A DNA stretch of 64,000 nucleotides from Eubacteriaceae bacterium (GTDB taxonomy: Bacteria; Bacillota; Clostridia; Lachnospirales; Lachnospiraceae), in assembly GCA_902362875.1 (NCBI GenBank), contig CABIYF010000004.1:62001-126000 (forward strand). Direction: 5' to 3'. Both the position numbers and the translations under genes were made by a program. How positions within the stretch are numbered: the first letter of the stretch is position 1; every line of letters starts with the position of its first letter. Under the pieces are notes generated by a model. It saw only the letters and a program-made list of their open reading frames with translations, made no database searches and was not told where the DNA came from. This document shows, piece by piece, positions 45,122 through 54,473 of this stretch.

Positions 45122-45712
45122 TCACCATTCAATTACATAATGATCATATGCATTTACAATGATCGTGTTTTTATATTGTGATACTCTGTTCATATCGTGT
45201 CCATAATTTAAATGAATATGTCCATGAACAAAGAATCTTGGATGCCAGTAGTCTATAATTTTTTGAAATGCCTGAAATCCCTGATGTGGATAATCTCTTC
45301 CATCATTCACCTTAAATGCTGGCGCATGCGTCACTAAAATATCAATTCCACTATGCTTTTTTAAAGCAAACCATAATTTTCGAAATCTACGATTCATTTC
45401 TTTTTGCGTATATTGAAATTTTCCACCATTATAATCAATGGATCCTCCCAGACCCATAATTCTGATTCCTTTGTATACAACGATCCGGTCTTCCACAGAA
45501 ATGCATCCAAGCGGTGGATCACTCTCATAAATTTCATCATGATTTCCATGAACGTACAGCACATCCCCATGAAAAAAAGTAGCCAGAAATGATAAATATT
45601 TTGGATTTAAATCTCCACAAGAAATAATCAACTCAATTCCTTCTAACTTTTTTGGATGAAAATAATCCCATAAAGATTTGGATTCTACATCGGCTATTAC
45701 TAATATTTTCAT
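45122..45712 (-). CDS. Metallophosphoesterase
   Basis: This 196-residue calcineurin-like phosphoesterase has VIADVES, SCGDLNPKYL, VHGNHDE and HGHIHLNYG in family order, with metal-binding residues present except that the first DxH is replaced by DVES. Its substrate is unknown. It follows the ParB/BMP-type gene with a one-base gap, and behind that the sucrose phosphorylase gene, which implies a shared operon and a linked job. Confidence 0.8.
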   Translation of the reverse strand: MKILVIADVESKSLWDYFHPKKLEGIELIISCGDLNPKYLSFLATFFHGDVLYVHGNHDEIYESDPPLGCISVEDRIVVYKGIRIMGLGGSIDYNGGKFQYTQKEMNRRFRKLWFALKKHSGIDILVTHAPAFKVNDGRDYPHQGFQAFQKIIDYWHPRFFVHGHIHLNYGHDMNRVSQYKNTIIVNAYDHYVIEW

Positions 45713-45713
45713 C

Positions 45714-47567
45714 TTACAATCCTTTTTTGGCTGTTTTTGTTCCTTGCAACTCTACAATTTTTTTTGCTGATTCTTCCAAATTATCAATCGACGGAATTTC
45801 TCCTATAATATTTTCATAAAGGAAATCCATCCCAATTATATCTGTCGCACACATATCTTCATAAATTCGAAACCTTCCATCCGCAATTGATTGTTTTACA
45901 AATTCTATGAATCGTTTTGTTTCTTCGTCTAGACAACTAGTATAAGCAATTGAAACTGCCCCTGCAGATAATCCCCACCAATAACTGATTGCTTTCCCTT
46001 CCTTCAAAAAATTATTACGATCCCAACTTTTATCAAAAATACTTTTTATAATCTTTTCATAGAAAACATTCCAATTCCATATCGGTATTGCAATATGTTG
46101 AATTTCATCTCCTTTTTTAGAAAATAATCCAAATTCGCTACATTGCTGATCCGGTGTTGTTAAATCCTGTCCCAAAATATAAGTTATATTCTGATCATCC
46201 AATATTCTCTTTGTGTCATTCTTTACTGTAGACCACACTAAATGTATCTTTGCTCTAGGATTTGTCATCCTTACTCCCAACGCAAAAGCATTAATATTTG
46301 AAATCATTCCATATATCGGATAATCTGCTATGTAACCTATTTGATCTGTATCTGTTAAAATTCCTGCAAGTAAACCTAGAAGAAATCTTGTCTCATAAAA
46401 CTTTCCATAATAGGTTCTCATGTGTCCGCACCATATATTTAAAGAACAATTAAGAATTTTAATTTTAGGATATTCTACTGACATTTTCAGACTTGCATTT
46501 AAAAGAACAGGTGTTGTTGTAAAAATCACCTGACATCCTCTTTCAATTGCATTTTTTATAGCCTGAATTGCTTGTTCCTCATTTTTTATATCATCATATG
46601 TTATCACTGAAATTTTATCCCCAAATTTCTTCTCCAGTTGTTTTTTCCCTTCCATATGGCTATATGTCCATATACTTGTTTTTGCTGACTTTACATTAAT
46701 AAAAGCTATTTCAAGATGCTTTTTCTGAAATAGTAATCCCATTTTTGCTTCAGATTTTTCAGGCATTTCCAACAATTTTGTATCATTCTTTTTTCCAAAC
46801 AAAACCATATAATCCCATGCTTTTAACATATTTTTCTGCATCTGCATTTTATCTTCTTCCAGCCATGCTTTGGCCCCAAAGATTTTAATATATGATAATA
46901 TTGCATCTCCTATTGTTCCTGGATATTTTTTCATTTTTTTCATAGCCATAACCATATTATAATATGATGACTGAAAATCTTTCTGATTTTTTTCACTCCA
47001 TGGAATTTCAAATATATTCAAAAAATAATTCGCTAATTCTGAAAATCTTTGTGATTTTTGAAAATAGATATTATAATTTTTGGATAATCTGTAAAAATCC
47101 AAAAACTCATAATAAATCTGATTTTCTTCTGTATGATCTTTTTGAGGAATGAGTCTTATGACATTGGCTAAAACACTGTCTGCTCCTTCATACTTTAATA
47201 CACTGACCCTCTTATTTCCTTCTTGAATATAAAACTGATGCATAAACTCATAAGCGATAACTGGTTCACGAATTCCTACTTGTAAATGACTTTGATACAA
47301 AGCATCCCACTTTATAGCGAATTCTGATTTTTCATCCAGCAGTGGATAAAAGCTCCTTGAAAAAGCATTCGTTCTTCCTTTTGTCTTTGTCCCAATGATC
47401 AGGTCGATCGGGATATACAGCAAACCTATATCTTGCTCTGCTACAATATCTGTAAATGATAATATCTCATCTAACACCTGAACATAGGGATATCTGCCTT
47501 TGACAGAATCCCCTCGATATTCTTTTAACCCTAACTTTCTTGCCTTTTCATATTCTTCCAATGCCAT
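45714..47567 (-). CDS. ParB-like domain fused to BMP-type ligand-binding domain
   Basis: The protein has 617 residues and no signal peptide. Residues 1-170 look like a ParB/Srx-type fold: IPIDLIIGTKTKGRTNAFSRSFYPLLD, then YIQEGNKRVSVLKYEGAD. Residues 280-590 resemble the BMP (nucleoside-binding, periplasmic-binding-protein-like) family with IGYIADYPIYGMISNINAFALGVR and ISYWWGLSAGAVSIAY. In ABC transporters such a domain is exported; here it is cytoplasmic, suggesting an intracellular ligand sensor. It lies between sucrose phosphorylase and a phosphoesterase. Function unknown. Confidence 0.7.
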   Translation of the reverse strand: MALEEYEKARKLGLKEYRGDSVKGRYPYVQVLDEILSFTDIVAEQDIGLLYIPIDLIIGTKTKGRTNAFSRSFYPLLDEKSEFAIKWDALYQSHLQVGIREPVIAYEFMHQFYIQEGNKRVSVLKYEGADSVLANVIRLIPQKDHTEENQIYYEFLDFYRLSKNYNIYFQKSQRFSELANYFLNIFEIPWSEKNQKDFQSSYYNMVMAMKKMKKYPGTIGDAILSYIKIFGAKAWLEEDKMQMQKNMLKAWDYMVLFGKKNDTKLLEMPEKSEAKMGLLFQKKHLEIAFINVKSAKTSIWTYSHMEGKKQLEKKFGDKISVITYDDIKNEEQAIQAIKNAIERGCQVIFTTTPVLLNASLKMSVEYPKIKILNCSLNIWCGHMRTYYGKFYETRFLLGLLAGILTDTDQIGYIADYPIYGMISNINAFALGVRMTNPRAKIHLVWSTVKNDTKRILDDQNITYILGQDLTTPDQQCSEFGLFSKKGDEIQHIAIPIWNWNVFYEKIIKSIFDKSWDRNNFLKEGKAISYWWGLSAGAVSIAYTSCLDEETKRFIEFVKQSIADGRFRIYEDMCATDIIGMDFLYENIIGEIPSIDNLEESAKKIVELQGTKTAKKGL

Positions 47568-47570
47568 TGC

Positions 47571-49025
47571 TTAATCTCCCAGCAAATCATTTTGATAAAT
47601 TACATTTTCCTCTTTAACAATACAAAAATCAAATGTTTGCAAATCTGCTTTTAATGTAATAGATTCATTCCCATAACTTCTTGTAATTTCCAGTGAATGC
47701 TCTCTTGGAATTTTCACTTCAATTTCTCCTTCCAGAGCAAATGCAGATTCCGTATTTCTTAATTCCATCAATCGTTTTAATTCCTTAACAACTTTTCGTT
47801 TTTGTTGTTCTTCTATCTCCTCCATTGAAAAGTAATGTCGATTGATATCTCTACCATTTTTTGTCTTTTCCATAAGTTCAATATCATTTTCCCCTGCCAT
47901 CATTCCTACATAATATACCTGTGGTATTCCTGGTGCAAAAAATTGAATAGCTCTCGCAAGCAGATATGCTGCATCATTATTCCCAAGTGCTGAATAATAG
48001 GTTGTGTTTACTTGATAGATATCTAAATTATTATAGGCTTCTGTATTGTAGATTTTTTTTACATTTGCCCCTTTTACAAACATCTGTTCTTTTGTTTTTT
48101 CTACTTCTTCATCCGGAAGTAAGTCTTTTACATCAACGATTCCGATTCCATCATGTGTGTCTAACGTAGTAAATTGCTTTTTAGGAGACATTTCTAGCCA
48201 GTGTTTTAAGTATTTTCCTTCTCCATTATATAATGCATTCAAAACTAATACAGGAAGTGCAAAATCATAAATCCAAAAGCCTTGTTTCGCAATTTTCATC
48301 TGAATGCTATAGTGCTCATGGATTTCAGGAAGAATAACTACCTGATATTCTTCTAATATATCTTCAATCTCATGTAAAAGATTCCATATATCCGGCTCTA
48401 CAAAAAAACAACTAGTGTTGGCTTTTTTTACTGCATAAGCAAAGGCATCCAAACGAATGATCGAAGCTCCTTTTTTACACATATTGATCAGTGTATTTTT
48501 AATAAACTCTTTTACAACAGGACTTTGTACATTTAAATCCACTTGTTCCGCATCAAAAGTACACCATATCTTTTCTTTTGTCCCATCTCCAAATTCTACT
48601 TCTATATATGGTGCTCTCGGTTTTCTCTTATAAATTTTATCTACCTGTTCTTGTGTTGGCTCCCCATTTTCCCAAAAATCTTTGTAACGAATAAAAAAAT
48701 CTTTATATTCTGATTCTTCCTTTTTTTCTTTAAAATCATTAAAATATGTTGAACTTCTTGAAATATGATTTACCATAAAATCAAACATCAGATAATAATC
48801 CTTACTTAATTCCTTAACATTCTCAAAACTTCCAAAACGTACATCTACCTGATCATATTGCATCGGAGCAAATCCTCGATCTGCTGAAGACGGAAAAAAC
48901 GGAAGAATATGAATTCCTCCAACAGCTTTTGCATAATATTTATCTACAACAGATTTCAATTCATTCAAATCATTTCCTAAACTATCTGCATAAGTGATCA
49001 ACATGATTTTGTTATTTAATTTCAT
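47571..49025 (-). CDS. gtfA: Sucrose phosphorylase, GH13
   Basis: This 484-residue GH13_18 enzyme converts sucrose plus phosphate to glucose 1-phosphate and fructose. Catalytic regions are RLDAFAYAVK (Asp nucleophile), ILPEIHEHY (Glu acid/base) and TTLDTHDGIGIVD. It is cytoplasmic. Sucrose would come from raffinose after GH36 removes galactose. It is first in the operon with the ParB/BMP and phosphoesterase genes; translation is close-coupled (gap of 3 bases to the next gene). A related glucosylglycerate or sucrose 6-phosphate phosphorylase cannot be excluded. Confidence 0.88.
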   Translation of the reverse strand: MKLNNKIMLITYADSLGNDLNELKSVVDKYYAKAVGGIHILPFFPSSADRGFAPMQYDQVDVRFGSFENVKELSKDYYLMFDFMVNHISRSSTYFNDFKEKKEESEYKDFFIRYKDFWENGEPTQEQVDKIYKRKPRAPYIEVEFGDGTKEKIWCTFDAEQVDLNVQSPVVKEFIKNTLINMCKKGASIIRLDAFAYAVKKANTSCFFVEPDIWNLLHEIEDILEEYQVVILPEIHEHYSIQMKIAKQGFWIYDFALPVLVLNALYNGEGKYLKHWLEMSPKKQFTTLDTHDGIGIVDVKDLLPDEEVEKTKEQMFVKGANVKKIYNTEAYNNLDIYQVNTTYYSALGNNDAAYLLARAIQFFAPGIPQVYYVGMMAGENDIELMEKTKNGRDINRHYFSMEEIEEQQKRKVVKELKRLMELRNTESAFALEGEIEVKIPREHSLEITRSYGNESITLKADLQTFDFCIVKEENVIYQNDLLGD

Positions 49026-49286
49026 AAATTTCTCCTATCTTATCAATACTTTTTGTTTTTCATATTGTATCATTATAGGAACAATCATGTACATGACTAC
49101 ATATTTGTTAAAATATACCATTATGCTATATTTCCATTAAATAATAGTACATAACTAGCATTAAGATAATTTCTTTTTCTGTGACAGAATTAATCATATG
49201 TGTCATTGCTGACTTGTTTATCAGAAATCATTATTCCAATTTTCGGTTAACTGCATAAGTGTTTTGCTGGTAATTGTAATCTATGA
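49026..49286 (-). promoter_or_regulatory. Upstream region of the sucrose phosphorylase operon
   Basis: A TATAAT box lies on the minus strand near 49072-49077. The perfect 12-base palindrome tcatgtacatga (49085-49096) overlaps the expected -35 position and may be an operator. The rest, to 49286, is AT-rich with nothing recognised. Confidence 0.45.
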
Positions 49287-49463
49287 TCAAACTACCGTTT
49301 TTCCATCACGAATTGGCAAATAAACAAATTCACCTAACGGACTGCTTAAAGTTACCTGATCACCAACTTTCAAATGATCCAACATATAGTTTGATCCGAT
49401 TCCTCTAGGAACCCTTTTGATCGTAAGTATATATTTGCCTTCCAGAACTTCTTTCGGTGACAT
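49287..49463 (-). pseudogene. Fragment of a ferredoxin/flavodoxin reductase-like gene
   Basis: The 58-codon frame reads SPKEVLEGKYILTIKRVP, GSNYMLDHLKVGDQVTLSSP and LGEFVYLPIRDGKTVV, then stops. This is the FAD-binding barrel of an FNR-type oxidoreductase; the N-terminal part and the NAD domain are missing. The upstream side abuts an IS605-type hairpin, which suggests disruption by transposition. Confidence 0.6.
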
Positions 49464-49465
49464 AC

Positions 49466-49606
49466 TCCCACCACTTAAATCCCTGATTTTGAAGTGGGGG
49501 CTTCTTGCTCAATGGCTCCTTCACGGATGTTGATTGCTGCATTGCATAATCTATTCCAAGTATCTTCTGTCGGATAAATTCGGAAACGATATGCTATGTT
49601 TAATAC
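49466..49606 (-). pseudogene. IS605-type remnant with internally deleted TnpB
   Basis: A hairpin with gtgggggc-type arms near 49467-49501 adjoins a 44-codon frame that starts like TnpB (NIAYRFRIYPTE) and continues directly into what looks like the TnpB C-terminus (CNAAINIREGAIEQEAP), stop at 49475. Nearly the whole nuclease has been lost. Such miniatures can still be moved by a TnpA in trans, such as the one at 5645. Confidence 0.6.
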
Positions 49607-49673
49607 TTTTTCTCTCCCTGAGTTTCAATATATTGACGGATCACTTTTACTGGAGCGCCTGCTACTGGCACTT

Positions 49674-50082
49674 TTATAAGCATTGATAAAGTTTCCATCC
49701 TTCTGTGATAAATACTTGTCCTTCTTCTATATCGCAGGCATGCTCCATAGGATTTTCATATTTTTTCCATCAGATCTTTATATTCTGTTTTCCGAATTGC
49801 AGTAATTTTACATCTTTTCACTGGTTTGCTCCTTTCACATTTTGATATGTCAAATTTCTGTACAGGGCCATCTGTTCCATTCCAGTCAAAGCCGTCCAGT
49901 TTTGTTCCATTCCACCATTCTTTATTATATCGTATTCTATTCATCAGGCTGCCATTTTCAGCAAATCGAATTTCATCATTTGATACAAGTATTCTTTTTG
50001 CCTCATCATTTTGGATAGAAAGAATGAGTGAGATAATTTCGTTATCAAATTTTCCGTTATATGTTTCTATTTTCAAAATCAT
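49674..50082 (-). pseudogene. Chimeric remnant: GNAT start joined to a TIGR04076-like protein
   Basis: From the ATG at 50082 (AAGGAGAAG upstream) the frame begins like a GNAT acetyltransferase (LILSIQNDEA). It then passes through a Trp/Asn-rich middle (NKEWWNGTKLDGFDWNGTDG) into KRCKITAIRKTEYKDLMEK, the start of a TIGR04076 protein. An extra A in an A6 run shifts the frame there. After correction it reads YENPMEHACDIEEGQVFI and soon stops at 49674. It is not functional as either protein. Confidence 0.55.
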
Positions 50083-50195
50083 CTTCTCCTTAAATTCCGA
50101 TTTATTCCTTACATGATGATTCAATCACATATGGCTGTATGTTTGTGCTTTTATTATAATTAATAGTATCACATTGCCTCACGAAATAAAACACA

Positions 50196-52142
50196 TTAGA
50201 TATCTAACGCTGCATGATATCCTTCATATACAGCATTTGTGATCGTAGAGACTTTGGATGCATCTCCGATCACTGCCACATATGGTGCTCCATCTCTTAA
50301 TGCATCCACGACATCTCTTCTGGAACGTTGTCCAAGTGCACAGATGATACTGTCTCCTTCAACAAGCATCTGATGTCCTTCTTTATCTTCGCAAAGAATT
50401 CCTTCTTTACTGACTTCTAATCCCTTACAGCCAGCATGTACAGTTGCATATTTATCAATTTCTTTCAACAAAAGTGGTCTATGTCTGATATTAGCATCTG
50501 GAGCGAGTTCATCTCTCATTTCTATGATATGGACTTCTTTTCCTTCCATTCCAAGATGGATCGCACATTCACATCCTGCAAGGCCGCCGCCAAATACAAC
50601 GACTTTGTCTCCTACTTTTTCTTTCTCTAAATAATAATTATTTACAAGAACTACATTCTCACCATCAAGACCTTTGATCGGTGGTACTAGTGGGCTGGAA
50701 CCTACGGCTATGATCAATGCATCTGGATTTTCTTTTTCGGCATATTCTGGTGTTACTTCTGTGTTCACTCTGATTTCTACACCTGCATTTTCAGCCAATT
50801 TCTTGTATGTATTTGCAAGTTCGTACATTTCATGTTTGAAAGGAATTGCCTGCTCGCTTTTTAAAATTCCTCCAATTTTAGATTCTTTTTCACATAAAAT
50901 CACCTGATGTCCTCTTCTTGCTGCTGTGTAAGCTGCATACAATCCTCCTGGGCCTCCACCTGCGACTAATACTTTTTTCTTTTCAGGTGCCAGATGTATT
51001 TCGCATCCTTCCATCTCTCGTCCGATCAGAGGATTGACTGTACATCTTCTTGTGGATGTCATCGCACGTTCTGCCATACAGGTAAAACAACGAAGACATT
51101 TTACAATCTGATCTTCCTTATTTTCCATGACCTTTCTTGGAAGAAATGGGTCTGCAAGCAAGGCTCTTGCCATGTATACAATATCTGCTTTTCCGGAAGC
51201 AATGATTTCTTCCATCTGCTCTGGATCATTCAGTCCACCAATGGTCGCAACCGGAACACTGACATGTTTTTTGATCTCTGCTGCCAGATATACATTACAT
51301 CCATGGTCTTTAAACATGGATGGATGTGTATCTCCAAATCCTCTTTGATAAGTTCCTGCAGATACATGGAGAATATCCACATATGGCTCGATCATCTGTG
51401 CGATTTTCACTCCTTCTGAAAGATCATATCCTCCTTCAAACAATTCAGAACCACTCATACGAAACTCAATCGGAAATCCTTCTCCCACTGCTTCTCTTAC
51501 AGATTTTAAAACTTCAATTGCAAGACGGCAACGATTCTCAAGACTTCCTCCATAGCCATCTTTTCTATGATTAAAATAAGGGGATAAAAACTGATTGATC
51601 AGCCAGCCATGACCACCATGGATCATTAACATTTCAAACCCTGCTCTTTTGGCTAGGGCTGCTGTCTGTCCATAAGCTTCTACGATCTCCTTGATCATAT
51701 CTGCTGTCAATGCTTTTACTTTGACTCCATCTGCTCTTACGGTGTCATCTGGTCCCCATTGATGCATGGATTTTTGTTTGCTCTTATCTGTCATATAGGT
51801 TCCTGCATACATTCCAGAGTGAGACAATTCAAGGCTTGCGATCGCTCCATGTCTTCGAATCGCATCTGCAGTATAAGTTGCGGATGCCAGTGAATTTAAG
51901 ATGGTTGTGTCTAAATGGTATGCATGAGAACCATCTGTCTTTGGATGTACCATACACTCACTGACGGTCACTGCTCCTGCACCACCTTTTCCTCTTAATT
52001 CATAAAATGCTGTGGATTTTGGCCCGATACAGCCATCATTTGTAATATCTGTTCCACCCATTGGTGCGGAAAACATACGGTTTCTAAATGTCACTCGTCC
52101 AACCGTGATCGGACTGCATAAGTGTGGGAATTTTCGTTTCAT
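50196..52142 (-). CDS. NADH:flavin oxidoreductase/NADH oxidase (2,4-dienoyl-CoA reductase type)
   Basis: This 648-residue enzyme has two modules: an old-yellow-enzyme FMN barrel (residues 1-370; FRNRMFSAPMGG, MIHGGHGWLINQFLSPYFN, RKDGYGGSLENR), a 4Fe-4S motif CLRCFTCMAERAMTSTRRCTVNP, and an FAD/NAD domain from about 385 (VLVAGGGPGGLYAA; VVVFGGGLAGCECA). Members reduce enoyl or enone groups; BaiCD/BaiH act on bile acids. The actual substrate here is unknown. The LysR gene just upstream on the same strand is the likely regulator. Confidence 0.9.
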   Translation of the reverse strand: MKRKFPHLCSPITVGRVTFRNRMFSAPMGGTDITNDGCIGPKSTAFYELRGKGGAGAVTVSECMVHPKTDGSHAYHLDTTILNSLASATYTADAIRRHGAIASLELSHSGMYAGTYMTDKSKQKSMHQWGPDDTVRADGVKVKALTADMIKEIVEAYGQTAALAKRAGFEMLMIHGGHGWLINQFLSPYFNHRKDGYGGSLENRCRLAIEVLKSVREAVGEGFPIEFRMSGSELFEGGYDLSEGVKIAQMIEPYVDILHVSAGTYQRGFGDTHPSMFKDHGCNVYLAAEIKKHVSVPVATIGGLNDPEQMEEIIASGKADIVYMARALLADPFLPRKVMENKEDQIVKCLRCFTCMAERAMTSTRRCTVNPLIGREMEGCEIHLAPEKKKVLVAGGGPGGLYAAYTAARRGHQVILCEKESKIGGILKSEQAIPFKHEMYELANTYKKLAENAGVEIRVNTEVTPEYAEKENPDALIIAVGSSPLVPPIKGLDGENVVLVNNYYLEKEKVGDKVVVFGGGLAGCECAIHLGMEGKEVHIIEMRDELAPDANIRHRPLLLKEIDKYATVHAGCKGLEVSKEGILCEDKEGHQMLVEGDSIICALGQRSRRDVVDALRDGAPYVAVIGDASKVSTITNAVYEGYHAALDI

Positions 52143-52227
52143 TTATTTCATCCTTTCTGCTTGCTTTCGATGTATTTACAATAACAGAAAAAAAGACTGC
52201 CATCCATCAAGTGAATGACAGTACCTA

Positions 52228-53106
52228 TCAACATTTTGTTGATACCTTTGCGAAGCTTTTTAGTTTATGGATGATCTCTTCATTTTTCATCGTTTCTTTA
52301 TATACAAATGAAATCTTCCATGGAATGGCATCTTTGATTGGTATTTTATGTAAAGGTTCTAATAATTTGGAATCATGATGAATATCCGCATCAATCCCTA
52401 TTCCCATTTTTTCTTTACAAAAACGATAGATCAGAGAACTTTCCATCGTATGGATCACAATATCCGGAGAAAATCCAAAGTCCTGACATCTCTGATTTAA
52501 GCTGTGATAAATAAAATATTTTTCGTTGAGACTGATCAGCTTCTGCTGCTTTAAATCTTCCATGCTGATCTCATCTCTGTCGTAATATGGATGTTCTGGA
52601 TAAACTAATGCTGTCATATTTCCCTGATAGACTGTTTCACACACAAACCCTTCCTGCATCGTCGTTCCGATCATAAATGCTGCATCAAGAGAACCCTTCT
52701 TTAACTGATGAAGTGTTTCTTTATTTTCAAATTCATCCCATTCAAAGATTATATCTGGGAATTGTTCGCTTAATTTCTGAAATTGTTCCAATGGAAAGAT
52801 ATTTAATACTCCACAGGAAAATCCGATGTGAAATGTTTTTTCTTTTTGATTCATCTTTTTAATCTGAAGTTTCAGGTCATCCAGACGATAAAGGATTTCA
52901 AGACTGTGTTCATAAAAGTAGTGTCCACTTTCTGTTGGTACCATGCCTGTTGGTGTTCTTTCAAACAGAGGTGTCTGCAGTTCTCCTTCTAGTTTTGTGA
53001 TGATACGGCTTAAGCCTTGTGGTGTGATAAATAATTGTTTTGCTGCTTGATTTATACTTCGGTCTTCGTATACTTGACGGAAGGATCGGAGGTCTTTTGT
53101 ATCCAT
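52228..53106 (-). CDS. LysR family transcriptional regulator
   Basis: This 292-residue regulator has an N-terminal winged helix (RSINQAAKQLFITPQGLSRIITKLE) and a C-terminal substrate-binding domain. The flavin oxidoreductase gene begins 85 bases downstream on the same strand. Unusually for LysR it is not divergent from its presumed target. Confidence 0.9.
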   Translation of the reverse strand: MDTKDLRSFRQVYEDRSINQAAKQLFITPQGLSRIITKLEGELQTPLFERTPTGMVPTESGHYFYEHSLEILYRLDDLKLQIKKMNQKEKTFHIGFSCGVLNIFPLEQFQKLSEQFPDIIFEWDEFENKETLHQLKKGSLDAAFMIGTTMQEGFVCETVYQGNMTALVYPEHPYYDRDEISMEDLKQQKLISLNEKYFIYHSLNQRCQDFGFSPDIVIHTMESSLIYRFCKEKMGIGIDADIHHDSKLLEPLHKIPIKDAIPWKISFVYKETMKNEEIIHKLKSFAKVSTKC

Positions 53107-53194
53107 GATTGTTGCTCCTTAATTTTTCTTTGAGTTTGTTTTATATATTATAGCAAAGTTCGTGAGAAATATATACTTTTTGAATTTTAATTTG

Positions 53195-53655
53195 AATGGG
53201 AGTCGTTCATTGTGTATATGAGAAAAACGAAATAATAGGATAAAGGATCCAGACCAGAAATTTATGCTCGCCGTTTTGAACGGTCGCTGATTCGCGAACT
53301 TTCCTTCGGTAACTCGCGTTCCAAGGTACTCAAACCAGTATTCTTTGACGCTCAAACAACCGACCAAGTTCGCTGCGAACCGTTCAAAATGACGGCAAAA
53401 TTTCAATGGTTCTGGATCCTTTATCCTATTATTTCGTTTTTCTCATATACACGGACGGCTATTCAAATCACTACGGGTGTGTATGTTATACGGTGTTGGC
53501 TGATAATTTTTGTGTTCGTAGACGGAAGGCTTTAGCCTTCCAAACTTCAGTTTGTTAGAATATTCATAATATCAACAACTCACTAATCTTCTGTCTTTGA
53601 GTGTAAAAATTTTCAGCTAATATCGTTTAACATACACACCCACTAGTGGTTTCAA
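53195..53655. repeat. Composite palindromic intergenic repeat, copy B (inverted)
   Basis: The unit at 27055-27520 recurs here in opposite orientation. The long palindrome (53195-53460) has a perfect 42-base arm pair, 53212-53253 with 53411-53452. The short one (53465-53655) includes ggaaggctttagccttcc (53524-53541). It lies between the LysR start and the ATC-hydrolase-like gene. The frame at 53119-53406 is created by the palindrome and is not taken as a gene. Confidence 0.85.
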
Positions 53656-53659
53656 TTAC

Positions 53660-53825
53660 TGAAATTATTGAATATTATAAAAATGGTTATCTGTCGGCGA
53701 CCGTAGGAACACGTCTGCACTTAGTGAGTGGATGATCGTTAGATCATTCAGGAACTTAGTACAGCTACGTGTGAGTCGAGCGAGAGCGCGTCGCAGACAG
53801 ATAACCATTTTTATAATATTCTGCC
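53660..53825. repeat. Third palindrome
   Basis: A perfect 26-base arm pair begins gaatattataaaaatggtta near 53669 and closes near 53822, around a GC-richer loop of about 100 bases. It directly adjoins copy B and the stop of the next gene, and is not shared with copy A. Confidence 0.75.
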
Positions 53826-53840
53826 AATACCTTCAGCCTA

Positions 53841-54335
53841 TCAAACTACAATCTTTCGACTCACTAAAAATCCATCTTCATCTTTTACAATTTCATATTC
53901 CTTTGCCATAGGATTTTCAGACCCAACAACGCAATAGTCGCATTTGTCAGAATTTCCGCAAGTACCGCAGCTGATCAAAGTTCCGTTAAGCTGGCTGATT
54001 CCCCAATAATCAGAGTTGCAGAAAAGTGGAAGTGTATGCATCAGGTTATATTTCTTGGCAAATTCTGCATTCGGACATTGGGTAAAATGGTATCTTGCTG
54101 CATGGTTCTTTTTATCGTATGGTTCTGATACATTGCAGAAACATGCTGGATATTGTGCATATTGTTTTCGATCTTTCTTTCCTACCATTTGGAATACCTT
54201 GTTGATCAGGCGCATATCAAAGCTTCGATTTAGATTAATGACTTTTCCTAATCTTTTGAAACCAGACATAAACAGATTTGTGACAAACTCTTGCAGTTCT
54301 TCCACTGGGGGACTGTCTGGCAGTAGTGGGTACAT
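53841..54335 (-). CDS. ATC hydrolase-like protein, probably 5' truncated
   Basis: This 164-residue frame resembles the L-2-amino-thiazoline-4-carboxylate hydrolase family, with the conserved Cys-rich end FTQCPNAEFAKKY, PLFCNSDYW and CGTCGNSDKCDYC. Family members are usually longer, and no ribosome site precedes the ATG at 54335. The start MYPLLPDSPP may lie inside an older, longer gene. Cofactor or substrate unknown. Confidence 0.6.
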   Translation of the reverse strand: MYPLLPDSPPVEELQEFVTNLFMSGFKRLGKVINLNRSFDMRLINKVFQMVGKKDRKQYAQYPACFCNVSEPYDKKNHAARYHFTQCPNAEFAKKYNLMHTLPLFCNSDYWGISQLNGTLISCGTCGNSDKCDYCVVGSENPMAKEYEIVKDEDGFLVSRKIVV

Positions 54336-54380
54336 GGAAAAGATTATGAATGTACCTTTTTATTTATATTATAACATAAA

Positions 54381-54410
54381 AAAAGAGAACAGTTTTCGCC
54401 ATTCTCTTTT
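54381..54410. terminator. Terminator between the ABC permease and ATC-like genes
   Basis: Arms aaaagagaa (54381-54389) and ttctctttt (54402-54410), T-rich on both feet, lie 60 bases past the permease stop. Confidence 0.65.
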
Positions 54411-54473
54411 CTACAAACTGGAAGTTATCTATTTCTCCTCTTCGTTAAGACCTAGTTCATTACATATTACTTG

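Noticed and set aside
53119-53406. 95-codon frame on the minus strand within the palindromic repeat
   Set aside because: It spans the hairpin arm and loop, lacks a ribosome site, and the same repeat at 27 kb gives a different frame. Its openness follows from the repeat sequence.
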